Assembly: GCA_017544265.1 (NCBI GenBank)
Contig: JAFYEM010000009.1
Coordinates: 1-36,791, forward strand
Length of the DNA: 36,791 bases
From: Bacteroidales bacterium
GTDB lineage: Bacteria; Bacteroidota; Bacteroidia; Bacteroidales; UBA932
Direction of reading: 5' to 3'
Shown here: positions 1-8,698 of the stretch, piece by piece
How the letters are laid out: every line of letters begins with the position of its first letter
Position numbering within the stretch: the stretch's first letter is position 1
The notes under the pieces: model-generated
The model's input: only the letters and a program-made list of their open reading frames with translations
The model's database searches: none
What the model was told of the DNA's origin: nothing
Program-made: the position numbers and the translations under genes

Positions 1-69
1 CTCGCAGGCAGTACCCAGACCGCCGGCGATATGAGGAGGGAATTCCCAGCCGAACATCAGTACTCTCAT
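1..69 (-). CDS. glgA: Glycogen synthase, N-terminal fragment cut by the window edge
   Basis: Only the first 23 codons are inside the window. The translation opens with MRVLMFGWEFPPHIAGG, the nucleotide-sugar-binding start of GT5/GT4-type starch and glycogen synthases, in which the G-G-L-G stretch binds the diphosphate of the sugar donor. The ATG overlaps the stop of the upstream debranching gene as ATGA, a normal coupling arrangement. With glgB and the debranching homologue just upstream it completes a glycogen module that would extend alpha-1,4 chains in the cytoplasm. The N-terminal motif is typical of Bacteroidetes glycogen synthases as I remember them. The rest of the protein cannot be judged. 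Confidence 0.8.
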   Translation of the reverse strand, partial: MRVLMFGWEFPPHIAGGLGTACE

Positions 70-2012
70 TTTGCGTCCTCCTTATATTTGTTGATAAGAT
101 AGTTAATGTTCAGAAGGGCGGCGGTTGTGACGGCCGAGGAAATCACAGCGTGCGGCTCGTGAGGCGGGTCTCCGTCATAAAGTTCGGAGAATGCGCCCAC
201 TCCGTGCTTGGAAAGGTCCTCATAGAAGCCTTCGGTCAGCCACTCGGCTCTCTTTATGAAGGCTTTGCCCAGCATGGAGAAGGAGACATAGCAGTACTGC
301 GCAAGCAGGTGCGGGAAGGCGCAGCCATTGTAGTACGCAAGGTCGCGCTCCGTCTGGGTGCCCTCATAGACTCCCTTGTAACGGGAATCGCGGGGTGAGA
401 GGGAACGGATGCCGCGGCTGGTGAGAAGTTCCCCGCGGATTATGTTCATTACGGAGACTATGACCTCGTCGTCAACGGCCTTGTAATCCAGTGAAATGGC
501 CCAGAGCTGGTTCGGGCGAACCGAAAGGTCCTGTCCGGAAGGGCCGACCACGTCTGCGAGATAGCCTGCCTGAGGATTCCAGAACATAGGCTGGAAGTTC
601 TGGAGCACCAGTTCACGCACCGGAGTCCAGCTGGAAACGAATTCGCTGCGCTTCGGACCGTATTTCTTTTCCATGTCTATGGCCATGCAGAGGGCATTGT
701 ACCAGAGGGCGTTGGTCTCCACCTGATAGCCTGCGCGCTCAGTCACGGCGCGGCCGTCCACATAGGTATTCATCCATGTCAGAGCGACGCCGTCCATCTG
801 GGCCCACAGCAGCCCGTTCGGCTGCATGGACACTTCGGCGCGGCGGCCGGGGCCGTAGCTTTCGATAATACCTTTGAGCACATTGCCATACTTCTCCCAG
901 GCATGTTTTTCCTCCCCGGTGTAGGCGATGTACTGCTGGAGAGTTACCGCGAGGAACAGCGGAGCCTCGACCTGGGTTGTGCGGCGGTAAAGCCTTTCCT
1001 GATTGTCTGCAATAAGGTTGTCAAGTATTTCTTCGAACTCCTTGGGATCGTCCTTGCCGTAGAGCGTGAGACCCGGAAGGGCAAAGAGGGTTTCCCTGAG
1101 AAGGCCGGTATAAAGCCATGAGAATCCGGCGGTAATCTGCTTGCGGCCTCCGCGGTTGCGGATAAGAAGGTCCGCCTGGCTCACCAGCTGGTCATGGAAG
1201 GAGGTAATTCCGCCTTTCTTTTCCACTATGGAACTGAAGCGGCGCTTCAAGGCGGTCGCATTGACCGGTTCATCCGCGGCTGCAGAGAAAACCACCGATT
1301 CACCTTCCCTGAGAGTCACGTCGAACCAGCCGGGGACGTAGAGGTCTTCGCGGCAGTCGAATCCGCGGCGGTACTCATCTGAATAAGTCACGCCTTCATA
1401 CCATACGGGCTGGCTGCGGAAGACCGCCTTGGAGGTGGAAAGCTGGAGGTTCAGGTCCGGGAAGCCGCGGTACATGTTGAAAGCGACGCCGCCGGGAATC
1501 TCGTCATACTCCAGACGGGCCTCGTCGTTCCTGTGGGTCAGATTGTGCATCCTGCGGAACGCGAGGAAGGGCTTCAGGGAAAGGGTCACCGCCCCAGGGG
1601 CTTTCTCGAGTTCATAGCGGATAAGGACCTGGTCTTTGTCCGGAGCCAGGACTATGCTCTTGGAAAATACGATAGACCCGATTTTGTACGTGATTTTCGG
1701 CACGGGGTCAGCATCGAAGTCCACGATATACTTGTGTCCCCTCGGCTGGTAGATATCTCCCCAGCAATGGATGCCGAGGTTGAATTTCTTGAAATTGAGG
1801 GTCAGGCTCTCGTCAAGCGACGAAAGGAGCAGATACTTGTGCCCGCCGAAATTATCCACCGGGACACAGAGCAGGCCGTGATAACGCCTCGTATTGCAGG
1901 TTACAATGGAGGTGTTGCAATAGGCACCCGTCTTGTTAGCCAGGATAATTTCCCTGCGGAGGGAATATTCCAGGTTGACGAGTTCTCCTTTGTTGAATTT
2001 CAAAAATGCCAT
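66..2012 (-). CDS. Glycogen debranching enzyme homologue with an eroded catalytic half
   Basis: A 648-residue cytoplasmic protein with the two-part layout of bacterial amylo-alpha-1,6-glucosidases. The N-terminal beta-rich domain (about 1-265) carries the hallmark NTRRYHGLL at 40-48. The C-terminal (alpha/alpha)6 part (about 290-645) is recognisable from LPGLTL, NALWYNAL, SVRPNQLWA and LYDGDPPH. The family hydrolyses alpha-1,6 branches of glycogen. However, motifs I recall as near-invariant are changed: W-GRDT reads LLRET (304-308), TWMD reads TWMN (N415, codon 768-770), HQGTVWP reads YNGCAFP (561-567) and the C-terminal QAWS is lost. The gene starts 6 bp after glgB and overlaps glgA by 4 bp. 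Family membership is clear. Whether it is an active enzyme is doubtful; it may be a regulatory or binding paralogue. Confidence 0.85.
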   Translation of the reverse strand: MAFLKFNKGELVNLEYSLRREIILANKTGAYCNTSIVTCNTRRYHGLLCVPVDNFGGHKYLLLSSLDESLTLNFKKFNLGIHCWGDIYQPRGHKYIVDFDADPVPKITYKIGSIVFSKSIVLAPDKDQVLIRYELEKAPGAVTLSLKPFLAFRRMHNLTHRNDEARLEYDEIPGGVAFNMYRGFPDLNLQLSTSKAVFRSQPVWYEGVTYSDEYRRGFDCREDLYVPGWFDVTLREGESVVFSAAADEPVNATALKRRFSSIVEKKGGITSFHDQLVSQADLLIRNRGGRKQITAGFSWLYTGLLRETLFALPGLTLYGKDDPKEFEEILDNLIADNQERLYRRTTQVEAPLFLAVTLQQYIAYTGEEKHAWEKYGNVLKGIIESYGPGRRAEVSMQPNGLLWAQMDGVALTWMNTYVDGRAVTERAGYQVETNALWYNALCMAIDMEKKYGPKRSEFVSSWTPVRELVLQNFQPMFWNPQAGYLADVVGPSGQDLSVRPNQLWAISLDYKAVDDEVIVSVMNIIRGELLTSRGIRSLSPRDSRYKGVYEGTQTERDLAYYNGCAFPHLLAQYCYVSFSMLGKAFIKRAEWLTEGFYEDLSKHGVGAFSELYDGDPPHEPHAVISSAVTTAALLNINYLINKYKEDAK

Positions 2013-2018
2013 ATGGTG

Positions 2019-4022
2019 TCAGTCTACTTTCTTCAAAACCTGTACGGTACGTGCGGGGAGGTAGAGATAGAGCGTATCGCCCAGGCTCTGGTCCCCGTTG
2101 GGGGATTTCTCGGGAACGGTCAGGTGCTCTTCACCCACGCTCACGCGCGCGAAACCGTCAAAGACGGGATCGTCGCTCGAGAGAACCGTTTCCCATTTTC
2201 CTGCGGGAGCCGCGAAGCCATAGTCCGCAAAGGAACCGGCAGGAGAGAAATTGAATGCAAATATACAGTTTCCGCGTTGGAAAATCAAGACTTTTTTCTG
2301 TTCATCCAGGACGAGCAGGCGGGGTTTCGAGAAGAGCGTGCGCTCCCTCTTGAGAAGATGTACCATGGACACATCGAAATTCCTGAGGTAGCGGTATCGC
2401 AGATACTCCGGATCAGCCAGGGACCACTGGCGACGGGCGTGCGCGAAGGACCATCCGTTCCCCTCACGCGGGAAGTCTATCCACTCGGGATGGCCGAATT
2501 CATTGCCCATGAAGTTGAGATAGCCGTCGCCGGCGGTGGCCGCGGTCACCAGGCGGATCATCTTGTGAAGGGCTACTCCCCTGTCCACGATGCTGTTGGA
2601 GGAATCTTTGTTCATGGAGAAGTACATTTCCTTGTCCATCAGGCGGAAAATCAGGGTCTTGTCACCGACCAGGGCCTGGTCGTGGCACTCAGCGTATGAG
2701 ATGGTCTTTTCGTCCGCCCGCTTGTTGGTCAGTTCCCACCAGATTGCCCCCATGGACCACTGCTCGTCGCTGAGTTCCTTAATCCACTTGATCCAGTGGT
2801 CCGCGACACCCATGGACATGCGGAAGTCAAAGCCCACGCCGCCCTCATTGAATGGGGCCGCGAGGCCGGCCATGCCGGACATGTCCTCCGCGATAGTGAA
2901 ACCATTGGGATTCATACTGTGTACCAGCATATTGGCAAGGGCTAGATAGGTCACGGCATTCTCATCCACACCGGCGTCGAAATAACTTTCGTAGCCGTTG
3001 AAATCTTTCCCCAGGCCGTGGTCCCAGTAGAGCATCGAGGTCACTCCGTCGAAGCGGAAACCATCTATGTGATACTCCTCAATCCAGTATTTCACGTTTG
3101 AAAGGAGGAAGTACTTGACCTCGTCCTTGCCGTAGTCGAAGCAGCGGGAGCCCCATGCCGGGTGATGCCCCTGCGGGCCGCTGTAGAAATAGAGGTCGTC
3201 CCGGCCGTCCAGACGGGAAAGGCCTTCGGCCTCGTTGTCAACGCTGTGGCTGTGGACTATGTCCATGACGACGGCAATACCCTTGCCGTGCGCGTCGTCC
3301 ACCAGCCGTTTGAACTCCTCGGGCGTACCGAAACGGGAAGACAGGGCGAAGAAATTGGATACCTGATAGCCGAAGGAGCCATAGTAGGGATGCTCCTGGA
3401 GGGCCATTATCTGAAGGGTGTCGTAGCCGAGTTCCTTCACCTTCGGAAGCACCTCGGTACGGAACTCCTCGAAACTCGCCACTTTCTCTTTTTCAGAGGA
3501 CATTCCGATATGGCATTCGTAAATCATCGGATGGGGACGTTTTCCAGCATGGGGATGCTTCCAGGCATATTTCTCTTCCGGCTCCCATACCTGGGCGGAA
3601 AATATCTTCGTGATGGGATCCTGCACCGCACGGGTGACATAGGCTGGAAGACGCTCGCCGCCTCCGCCAGGCCATTCGACGAAGAGTTTGTACAAATCGC
3701 CGTGATGCATGAACATCTCCGGAAGCACTATCTCCCAGTTTCCCTGCCCAATGGGCTTGAGCGAATAGGCATCGGTGCGTTTCCAGTTGTTGAAGTCGCC
3801 GATAAGGTAGATTCTGGATGCGCTCGGGGCCCACTCGCGCAGCACCCATGAGCCGTCTTCCTTGCGGTGAAGGCCATAGAAGAGGTGGTTGTTTATGGCA
3901 TCCGCAAGGGGCCTGTCCCCCGCAAGATGCTTCTTTGTGTCCAGAATTCTCTGGTGCCTCGCATCTATAGCCCCCCTGAAGGGCATCAGATACGGGTCCT
4001 GGTTGTAAATCATCTTTTTCAT
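2019..4022 (-). CDS. glgB: 1,4-alpha-glucan branching enzyme
   Basis: A 667-residue GH13 protein that cuts an alpha-1,4 glucan and re-attaches the segment through an alpha-1,6 bond. A CBM48-like N-terminal domain (about 45-145, with REWAPSASRIYLIGDFNNW) precedes the TIM barrel. The catalytic residues are all present: the nucleophile D325 in DGFRFD, the acid/base E379 in TIAED, and D448 in ECHDQ. HPYYGSFGYQVSNFFA and VVMDIVHSH are the usual conserved strands. It looks like the eukaryote-type branching subgroup. I chose the ATG at 4022, 7 bp after the xseB stop. An upstream TTG at 4040 would add six residues but overlap xseB. The next gene is the debranching homologue 6 bp downstream. Confidence 0.95.
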   Translation of the reverse strand: MKKMIYNQDPYLMPFRGAIDARHQRILDTKKHLAGDRPLADAINNHLFYGLHRKEDGSWVLREWAPSASRIYLIGDFNNWKRTDAYSLKPIGQGNWEIVLPEMFMHHGDLYKLFVEWPGGGGERLPAYVTRAVQDPITKIFSAQVWEPEEKYAWKHPHAGKRPHPMIYECHIGMSSEKEKVASFEEFRTEVLPKVKELGYDTLQIMALQEHPYYGSFGYQVSNFFALSSRFGTPEEFKRLVDDAHGKGIAVVMDIVHSHSVDNEAEGLSRLDGRDDLYFYSGPQGHHPAWGSRCFDYGKDEVKYFLLSNVKYWIEEYHIDGFRFDGVTSMLYWDHGLGKDFNGYESYFDAGVDENAVTYLALANMLVHSMNPNGFTIAEDMSGMAGLAAPFNEGGVGFDFRMSMGVADHWIKWIKELSDEQWSMGAIWWELTNKRADEKTISYAECHDQALVGDKTLIFRLMDKEMYFSMNKDSSNSIVDRGVALHKMIRLVTAATAGDGYLNFMGNEFGHPEWIDFPREGNGWSFAHARRQWSLADPEYLRYRYLRNFDVSMVHLLKRERTLFSKPRLLVLDEQKKVLIFQRGNCIFAFNFSPAGSFADYGFAAPAGKWETVLSSDDPVFDGFARVSVGEEHLTVPEKSPNGDQSLGDTLYLYLPARTVQVLKKVD

Positions 4023-4029
4023 TATGCGG

Positions 4030-4218
4030 TCAGTTTTCAAGCGAGTCGATTTTGTCTTTGATGGTGCGGAGGTAGTCGCGGCAAGCTTTAAGAAGGTCGC
4101 GGCTGCGGCCCACCAGAGTGTCTATGTCTGCGAGGGAGGTTTCGGGATTCTCCACTTTCGCTGCTATCTGCTCGAGTTCTTCAAGAGCCTTGGAATAGTC
4201 AAATTGTTCTGCCTTCAT
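4030..4218 (-). CDS. xseB: Exodeoxyribonuclease VII small subunit
   Basis: A 62-residue acidic, helical protein with the expected order of the small subunit: FDYSKALEELEQIAAKVEN, then SLADIDTLVGRSRDLLKACRDYL, and a short tail. Several copies coat the helical region of XseA and control the nuclease, which degrades single-stranded DNA to oligonucleotides. Length matches the family (60-80). The ATG overlaps the xseA stop as ATGA, so the two subunits are translationally coupled. The position next to xseA makes the call secure despite its size. Confidence 0.93.
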   Translation of the reverse strand: MKAEQFDYSKALEELEQIAAKVENPETSLADIDTLVGRSRDLLKACRDYLRTIKDKIDSLEN

Positions 4219-5546
4219 GCTGATTTTTCTTTAGCGGGGGTTTCAGAATAGACCTCGTCCACCTTGGCGAGGAGAGAACCGTCGCTGAAACGCACACCTA
4301 TCCTGTCACCCACCGCGACGCGGTTCACAGTTTTAAGTACCTTGTTGTCCTTCCCCGTCACCAGCACATAGCCGAGGGAAAGGATATTCCTGGGGTCGGA
4401 GGCCTTGATGAGAGCCTCTTTCAGGGCCACAGCGGACACTTCATGGCTGATGCGCCCGGTAACCGCAAAGCGTATGCGGTGCGCCGCTCCTTCAGTTTTC
4501 TGCTGCAGGGCGGAAAACCTGGAACTCAGGCCGCGGGAAATACGCGAAGAACGCCTCTGAAGTGCCATATCCATCATGGAGACGCGCCTCTGAAAGCCGA
4601 GGCGGATGCGTGACCAGGCCTGCTCAGGGCGCTTTTCAGAAGCAGTGACAAGTCTTTCCAGGCCAAGCCGGATGCGCCCTGAAATACTGTCTATGGCGTC
4701 GTCCTCCCTGCGGAAAGCATCCAGGAACAGATCCGCCAGTGCAGTCGGAGTCTTTACGGAAATATTCGCCACCATATCCGCCACATGGACATCTTTGTCA
4801 TGGCCTATGGCAGTGACGACCGGCACCGGGCAGGTGGCTATAGCGAGCGCCAGGTCATAGTCATCGAAACAGGACAGATCCGACTCGGAACCGCCTCCGC
4901 GCAGTATCAATACCGCGTCGAAGGGCATTTCGGAGATTTGGGAAAGCCGCCCGGCAATCTCCGCAGGGGCGCTCTCACCCTGCATCAGGGCCTCGAAAAG
5001 TTCCAGTTGGAAAGCATAGCCCCAGGGATTGTCCAGAAGATGATGGCGGAAATCGCCGTAACCGGCAGCTTTTGCAGAGGAAATCACCGCGAGCCGCCGC
5101 GGGAGCGGAGGAAGCGAAAGTTCCTGCTGCATCTGCATATAGCCCCCGGCAGTAAGTTTCTCAATGGTTTTCTTCTTCTGGAGAGCCTTGTCGCCGACCG
5201 TAAAGGCCGGGTCTATGTCATCGATGAACAGGGATATTCCGTAGATTTCGCTGAAATTGATCTGCGCACGCACCAGAACTGTAATCCCGGGACGCAGCTG
5301 CTCTCCTGCGGACTGCCTGAAGAAATCCCGGATTGTCGGGAAATTCCACTTCCATATCATAGCCCTCACTTCGGCCACCACCCGGCCTCCCTCGGACTGC
5401 GAAAGCGACAGATAGCAGTGCCCGTTGGCGCGGGGACTCCATTCCCGGATTTCAGCCCTAACCCAGAACCGCTCAGGAAAGAGTTCTTCCACTCCCTCCT
5501 TGAGGCTTGCAAGAACCTCGGCAAGTTCCAGGTACTCTCTGCTCAT
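4215..5546 (-). CDS. xseA: Exodeoxyribonuclease VII large subunit
   Basis: A 443-residue nuclease subunit. An N-terminal OB-fold (about 8-110) binds single-stranded DNA. The catalytic exonuclease VII domain follows, with [12 protein letters not shown] and [28 protein letters not shown], the conserved GH-x-x-D...D...TPTA core. A long Arg-rich helical segment (about 285-385) is where XseB subunits should dock. Length is close to the family norm. The gene overlaps der upstream and xseB downstream by 4 bp each (ATGA), so the order der-xseA-xseB is tightly coupled. Confidence 0.95.
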   Translation of the reverse strand: MSREYLELAEVLASLKEGVEELFPERFWVRAEIREWSPRANGHCYLSLSQSEGGRVVAEVRAMIWKWNFPTIRDFFRQSAGEQLRPGITVLVRAQINFSEIYGISLFIDDIDPAFTVGDKALQKKKTIEKLTAGGYMQMQQELSLPPLPRRLAVISSAKAAGYGDFRHHLLDNPWGYAFQLELFEALMQGESAPAEIAGRLSQISEMPFDAVLILRGGGSESDLSCFDDYDLALAIATCPVPVVTAIGHDKDVHVADMVANISVKTPTALADLFLDAFRREDDAIDSISGRIRLGLERLVTASEKRPEQAWSRIRLGFQRRVSMMDMALQRRSSRISRGLSSRFSALQQKTEGAAHRIRFAVTGRISHEVSAVALKEALIKASDPRNILSLGYVLVTGKDNKVLKTVNRVAVGDRIGVRFSDGSLLAKVDEVYSETPAKEKSA

Positions 5547-6850
5547 TTAGCTCGGGCGTATATGTGTATCGGACAGCCGGAGAAATCGAACTTTTCGCGC
5601 AGCTTGTTCTCCAGGAAACGCTTGTACGGATCTTTTATCCACTGGGGAAGGTTGCAGAAGAAGGCGAAGGACGGCACGGCCGTGGGGAGCTGGGTGACAT
5701 ACTTGATGCGGATATACTTTCCTTTCCATGCCGGCGGCGGATAATTCTCTATTTCGGGAAGCATCGCATCGTTCAGTTCCGATGTGCTGATGCGCCGCTT
5801 CATGTTTTCCGCCACGCGCGCAGCCGCATTGAGCACATCCATGATCCTCTGCTTGTTAGTCACGGAAGTGAAGACTATGGGCACGTCGTCCGAAGGGGCC
5901 AGGCGTGAACGCAGGGACTCGGTATAATCCCTCAGGGTATTGGTTTCCTTCTGGAACAGGTCCCACTTGTTCACCACGATCACGCAGCCTTTGTTGTTCT
6001 TCTGGATGATATTGAAAATATTCATGTCCTGCGCCTCCATTCCGAGTGTGGCATCCAGCATAAGCACGCACACATCCGAATGTTCAATGGCCCTCATGGC
6101 CCTCAGGACAGAATAGAACTCGAGGTCCTCGTTGACCTTTGCCTTCCGGCGGATGCCGGCAGTGTCCACGAGCACGAACTCGTGGCCGTACTTGTTGTAA
6201 TATGATGAAATCGAGTCGCGGGTAGTGCCTGCAACCGGAGTGACTATGTTTCTCTCTTCGCCGAGAAGGGCGTTCGTAAGGGAAGACTTGCCTGCGTTGG
6301 GGCGGCCCACGATAGCGATTCTCGGGACACCCGCATGGTCGTCATCCGCCGTGGCGTCGTCTGGCAGCTGGCGCACGATTTCGTCCAGCAGATCGCCGGT
6401 TCCCGAGCCGTTGGCTGCGGAGATGCTCCATAGTTCGCCTAGACCGAGGGAATAGAACTGATAGCTGTCGTACATCTTATCCCCAGAATCCACCTTGTTC
6501 ACTGCCACGACAACGGGTTTGCGGCTGCGGCGGAGCAGGTCGGCGATTTCCTGGTCATAGTCGGTTATCCCGGCAGCGGCCTCGCACATGAACAGCACAA
6601 GGTCCGCTTCCTCCACAGCCAGGACCACCTGGCGGCGGATGGCATCCTCGAACACATCGTCCGAATTGGATGTGTAACCTCCGGTGTCCACTACGGAAAA
6701 CTCTCTTCCGCACCATTCACACTTTCCGTAATGCCTGTCACGGGTAACCCCCGCCGTTTCATCCACAATGGCCTGCCGCATTCCGACAAGCCTGTTGAAA
6801 AGCGTTGATTTTCCCACGTTCGGTCTCCCGACTATCGCAACTAATGCCAT
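5543..6850 (-). CDS. der: Ribosome biogenesis GTPase Der (EngA)
   Basis: A 435-residue protein with two tandem Era-like GTPase domains and a C-terminal KH-like domain, the diagnostic Der layout. The first P-loop is GRPNVGKS at 8-15 with DTGG at 55-58 and NKVD at 118-121. The second is GRPNAGKS at 182-189 with DTAG at 229-232 and NKWD later. The KH-like part is about 350-435. Der acts in maturation of the large ribosomal subunit. It starts 8 bp after a small membrane-protein gene and overlaps xseA by 4 bp. Confidence 0.97.
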   Translation of the reverse strand: MALVAIVGRPNVGKSTLFNRLVGMRQAIVDETAGVTRDRHYGKCEWCGREFSVVDTGGYTSNSDDVFEDAIRRQVVLAVEEADLVLFMCEAAAGITDYDQEIADLLRRSRKPVVVAVNKVDSGDKMYDSYQFYSLGLGELWSISAANGSGTGDLLDEIVRQLPDDATADDDHAGVPRIAIVGRPNAGKSSLTNALLGEERNIVTPVAGTTRDSISSYYNKYGHEFVLVDTAGIRRKAKVNEDLEFYSVLRAMRAIEHSDVCVLMLDATLGMEAQDMNIFNIIQKNNKGCVIVVNKWDLFQKETNTLRDYTESLRSRLAPSDDVPIVFTSVTNKQRIMDVLNAAARVAENMKRRISTSELNDAMLPEIENYPPPAWKGKYIRIKYVTQLPTAVPSFAFFCNLPQWIKDPYKRFLENKLREKFDFSGCPIHIYARAK

Positions 6851-6858
6851 ATTTTCTA

Positions 6859-7101
6859 CTATTTTTTCATTTCAGTTACAATATATGAGCAGGAAGAGCA
6901 GTCACCGGAACAGAGTTCGGGGTTCGAGCGGCGGAGCCGTTCCAGTTCCTCTTCCTTTGCACATTTGATTCCCCGTCGGCGAAGTTCCTCGTTGCGCGAA
7001 ATCTCCCCGTCCGGAAAAGGCTTCTTCAGGAAAAAGATATTGAAACCCAATCCGATTACGGCGAGAGCCACGAACAATACTGCCGCGAGAAAGACTTTCA
7101 T
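6859..7101 (-). CDS. Small membrane protein with a Cys-rich cytoplasmic or periplasmic tail
   Basis: An 80-residue protein of unknown function. Residues 3-24 form one hydrophobic helix. The charged remainder contains RRRGIKC (C47) and a C-terminal cluster, C63, C67 and C70, in a C-x3-C-x2-C arrangement that could bind metal or form disulfides. I recall small Bacteroidetes proteins with one membrane helix followed by an RRGI-x-C motif, but no function. The ATG overlaps the prs stop by one base (TAATG), and der follows 8 bp later, so it is cotranscribed with housekeeping genes. Good start context and operon position argue that it is real. Confidence 0.75.
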   Translation of the reverse strand: MKVFLAAVLFVALAVIGLGFNIFFLKKPFPDGEISRNEELRRRGIKCAKEEELERLRRSNPELCSGDCSSCSYIVTEMKK

Positions 7102-8102
7102 TACATTATGAATTCAGTACTGATTGGCTGATAATTATAAACCTTGAGAATCATCCTCGCAAAGGTCTCCGCCATGGATACCACGCGGAACTTGCCCTGC
7201 AGCGCAAGTTTTTCCGGCTCCGATGAGAGCGGAATGGTATCCGTCACATAGACCTCCTCGAGCGCCGAGGAATCGATTCTTTCATAGGCCGGGCCTGAAA
7301 GGATGGCATGCGTGGCGATGGCGCGGACGCTGTTAGCCCCACGCTTGAAAAGTTCATTCGCCGCGGCGGTCAGCGTTCCGGCGGTGTCTATGATATCGTC
7401 CACTATGACTATGTCGCGGCCTTCCACGTCGCCGATAGGCTGAATCCGCTCCACCACATTGGCCCTCGCGCGGGTCTTGTGGCAGATTACCACCGGACAG
7501 CGGAGAGCTTTCGCGTATGTGTTGGCCCTTTTCGCCCCGCCCATATCCGGAGCAGCTATCGTGAGAGTGTCGCCGAACTTGCGTTTAAGCTTGTTCAGCG
7601 GCCCCAGAAAGTCCATGCTGGCATAGAGATGGTTCACCGGAAGGTCGAAGAAGCCCTGAATCTGATCGGCGTGAAGGTCGCAGGACATCAGGCTGTCCGC
7701 GCCGGCCGCCTTGAACATGTTCGCCACCAGTTTCGCGCCTATGGACACACGGGGCTTGTCCTTGCGGTCCTGGCGGGCCCAGCCGAAATACGGCACCACG
7801 GCGATGACCTTGTTCGCGGAAGCCCGCTTGGCCGCGTCTATGGCAAGCAGCAGTTCCATCAGGTTGTCTGACGGAGGGAAGGTGGACTGGATTATGAAAC
7901 AGGTCGCCCCGCGGACACTCTCGGCATAAGAGGGCTGGAATTCCCCGTCGCTGAACTGTGAAACCTCGAGCTGTCCGAGCTGGATGTCAGACTCGTCCGG
8001 AGACTTCATCTTGTTCATTTCTTCAATTACCCGCCTGGCGAAATCCAAGGATGCCCTGCAGGAAAAAATCTCCATCCTGTGTGTGTGGACTTGGTTTAAC
8101 AT
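7101..8102 (-). CDS. prs: Ribose-phosphate pyrophosphokinase
   Basis: A 333-residue class I PRPP synthase, making 5-phosphoribosyl-1-pyrophosphate from ribose 5-phosphate and ATP for purine, pyrimidine, His and Trp synthesis. Conserved segments: FSDGEFQPSYAESVRG, PYFGWARQDRKDKPR (ATP-binding), DLHADQIQGFF, and the PRPP-binding loop VIVDDIIDTAGT. The chosen ATG overlaps the engB stop by 7 bp. A start at M10 (MEIFSCRAS) is equally possible and closer to the usual N-terminus. A one-base overlap links it to the small membrane protein downstream. Confidence 0.96.
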   Translation of the reverse strand: MLNQVHTHRMEIFSCRASLDFARRVIEEMNKMKSPDESDIQLGQLEVSQFSDGEFQPSYAESVRGATCFIIQSTFPPSDNLMELLLAIDAAKRASANKVIAVVPYFGWARQDRKDKPRVSIGAKLVANMFKAAGADSLMSCDLHADQIQGFFDLPVNHLYASMDFLGPLNKLKRKFGDTLTIAAPDMGGAKRANTYAKALRCPVVICHKTRARANVVERIQPIGDVEGRDIVIVDDIIDTAGTLTAAANELFKRGANSVRAIATHAILSGPAYERIDSSALEEVYVTDTIPLSSEPEKLALQGKFRVVSMAETFARMILKVYNYQPISTEFIM

Positions 8103-8698
8103 GATTTCAAATTATTGAGAATGGTTCCTATGTACGAAAGCAGTTCTTCCTTGCCGGAAGCCTTCTGGGAAGAGGTTACGAAAACCGGAGGCAGGCTTTC
8201 CCAGTCTTCCAGAATACGCTGTTTGTTCTTTTCGAGCTGGCTCGCAAGCGCCACGGGGCCGAGTTTGTCCGCCTTTGTAAAGATGATTCCGAAAGGGATT
8301 TCCCTCTCGGCGAGCGAGGCCATGAACTCAAGGTCTATCTTCTGCATGTCGTGACGGCTGTCCACCAGCACGAACAGCATCACCAGTTCTTCGGAATTAT
8401 TGATATAGTCCTGGATTACCTCCCAGAGGTGCCGGCGGAACTTTTCAGAGGCCTGGGCATATCCGTAACCCGGAAGGTCCACCAGGTACCATTTGCCGTT
8501 TATGAGATAGTGGTTCACCACCCTGGTCTTTCCAGGAGTGCCTGAAGTCTTGGCCAGGGAGGTCCCTGTGAGCATGTTGATCAGGGAGGACTTCCCGACA
8601 TTGGAACGGCCTATAAACGCGAATTCCGGCAGTCTCTGCGAGGGCTTCTGGGCAATCCTCGTCGAGCTGGCGGAAAACTTTGCATCTGTGATTCTCAT
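8096..8698 (-). CDS. engB: Ribosome biogenesis GTP-binding protein YihA/EngB
   Basis: A 200-residue single-domain TRAFAC GTPase. The P-loop GRSNVGKSS is at 30-38, followed by TPGKTRVVNHY (switch I), DLPGYGYA (switch II) and FTKADK (base recognition). Length and motif set are exactly those of EngB/YsxC, which helps assemble the large ribosomal subunit. The ATG overlaps the stop of the upstream histidine kinase as ATGA; its own stop overlaps prs by 7 bp. Confidence 0.96.
   Translation of the reverse strand: MRITDAKFSASSTRIAQKPSQRLPEFAFIGRSNVGKSSLINMLTGTSLAKTSGTPGKTRVVNHYLINGKWYLVDLPGYGYAQASEKFRRHLWEVIQDYINNSEELVMLFVLVDSRHDMQKIDLEFMASLAEREIPFGIIFTKADKLGPVALASQLEKNKQRILEDWESLPPVFVTSSQKASGKEELLSYIGTILNNLKSC

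Noticed and set aside
66-2012. Pseudogene call for the debranching homologue
   Set aside because: The frame is full length, without stops or shifts, and keeps 4-6-bp coupling to its neighbours. Loss of catalytic residues alone does not show decay.
1533-2699. A 388-codon open frame on the plus strand
   Set aside because: It lies antisense to the debranching homologue and glgB, both clear genes. Its translation has no recognisable domain and reflects the G+C-rich codon pattern of the other strand.
4023-4040. TTG start for glgB six codons upstream
   Set aside because: It would overlap xseB, while an ATG with correct spacing lies just after the xseB stop and starts the protein at a sensible place. 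The same reasoning removed TTG starts for the genes beginning at 18399, 20915, 25913 and 34897.
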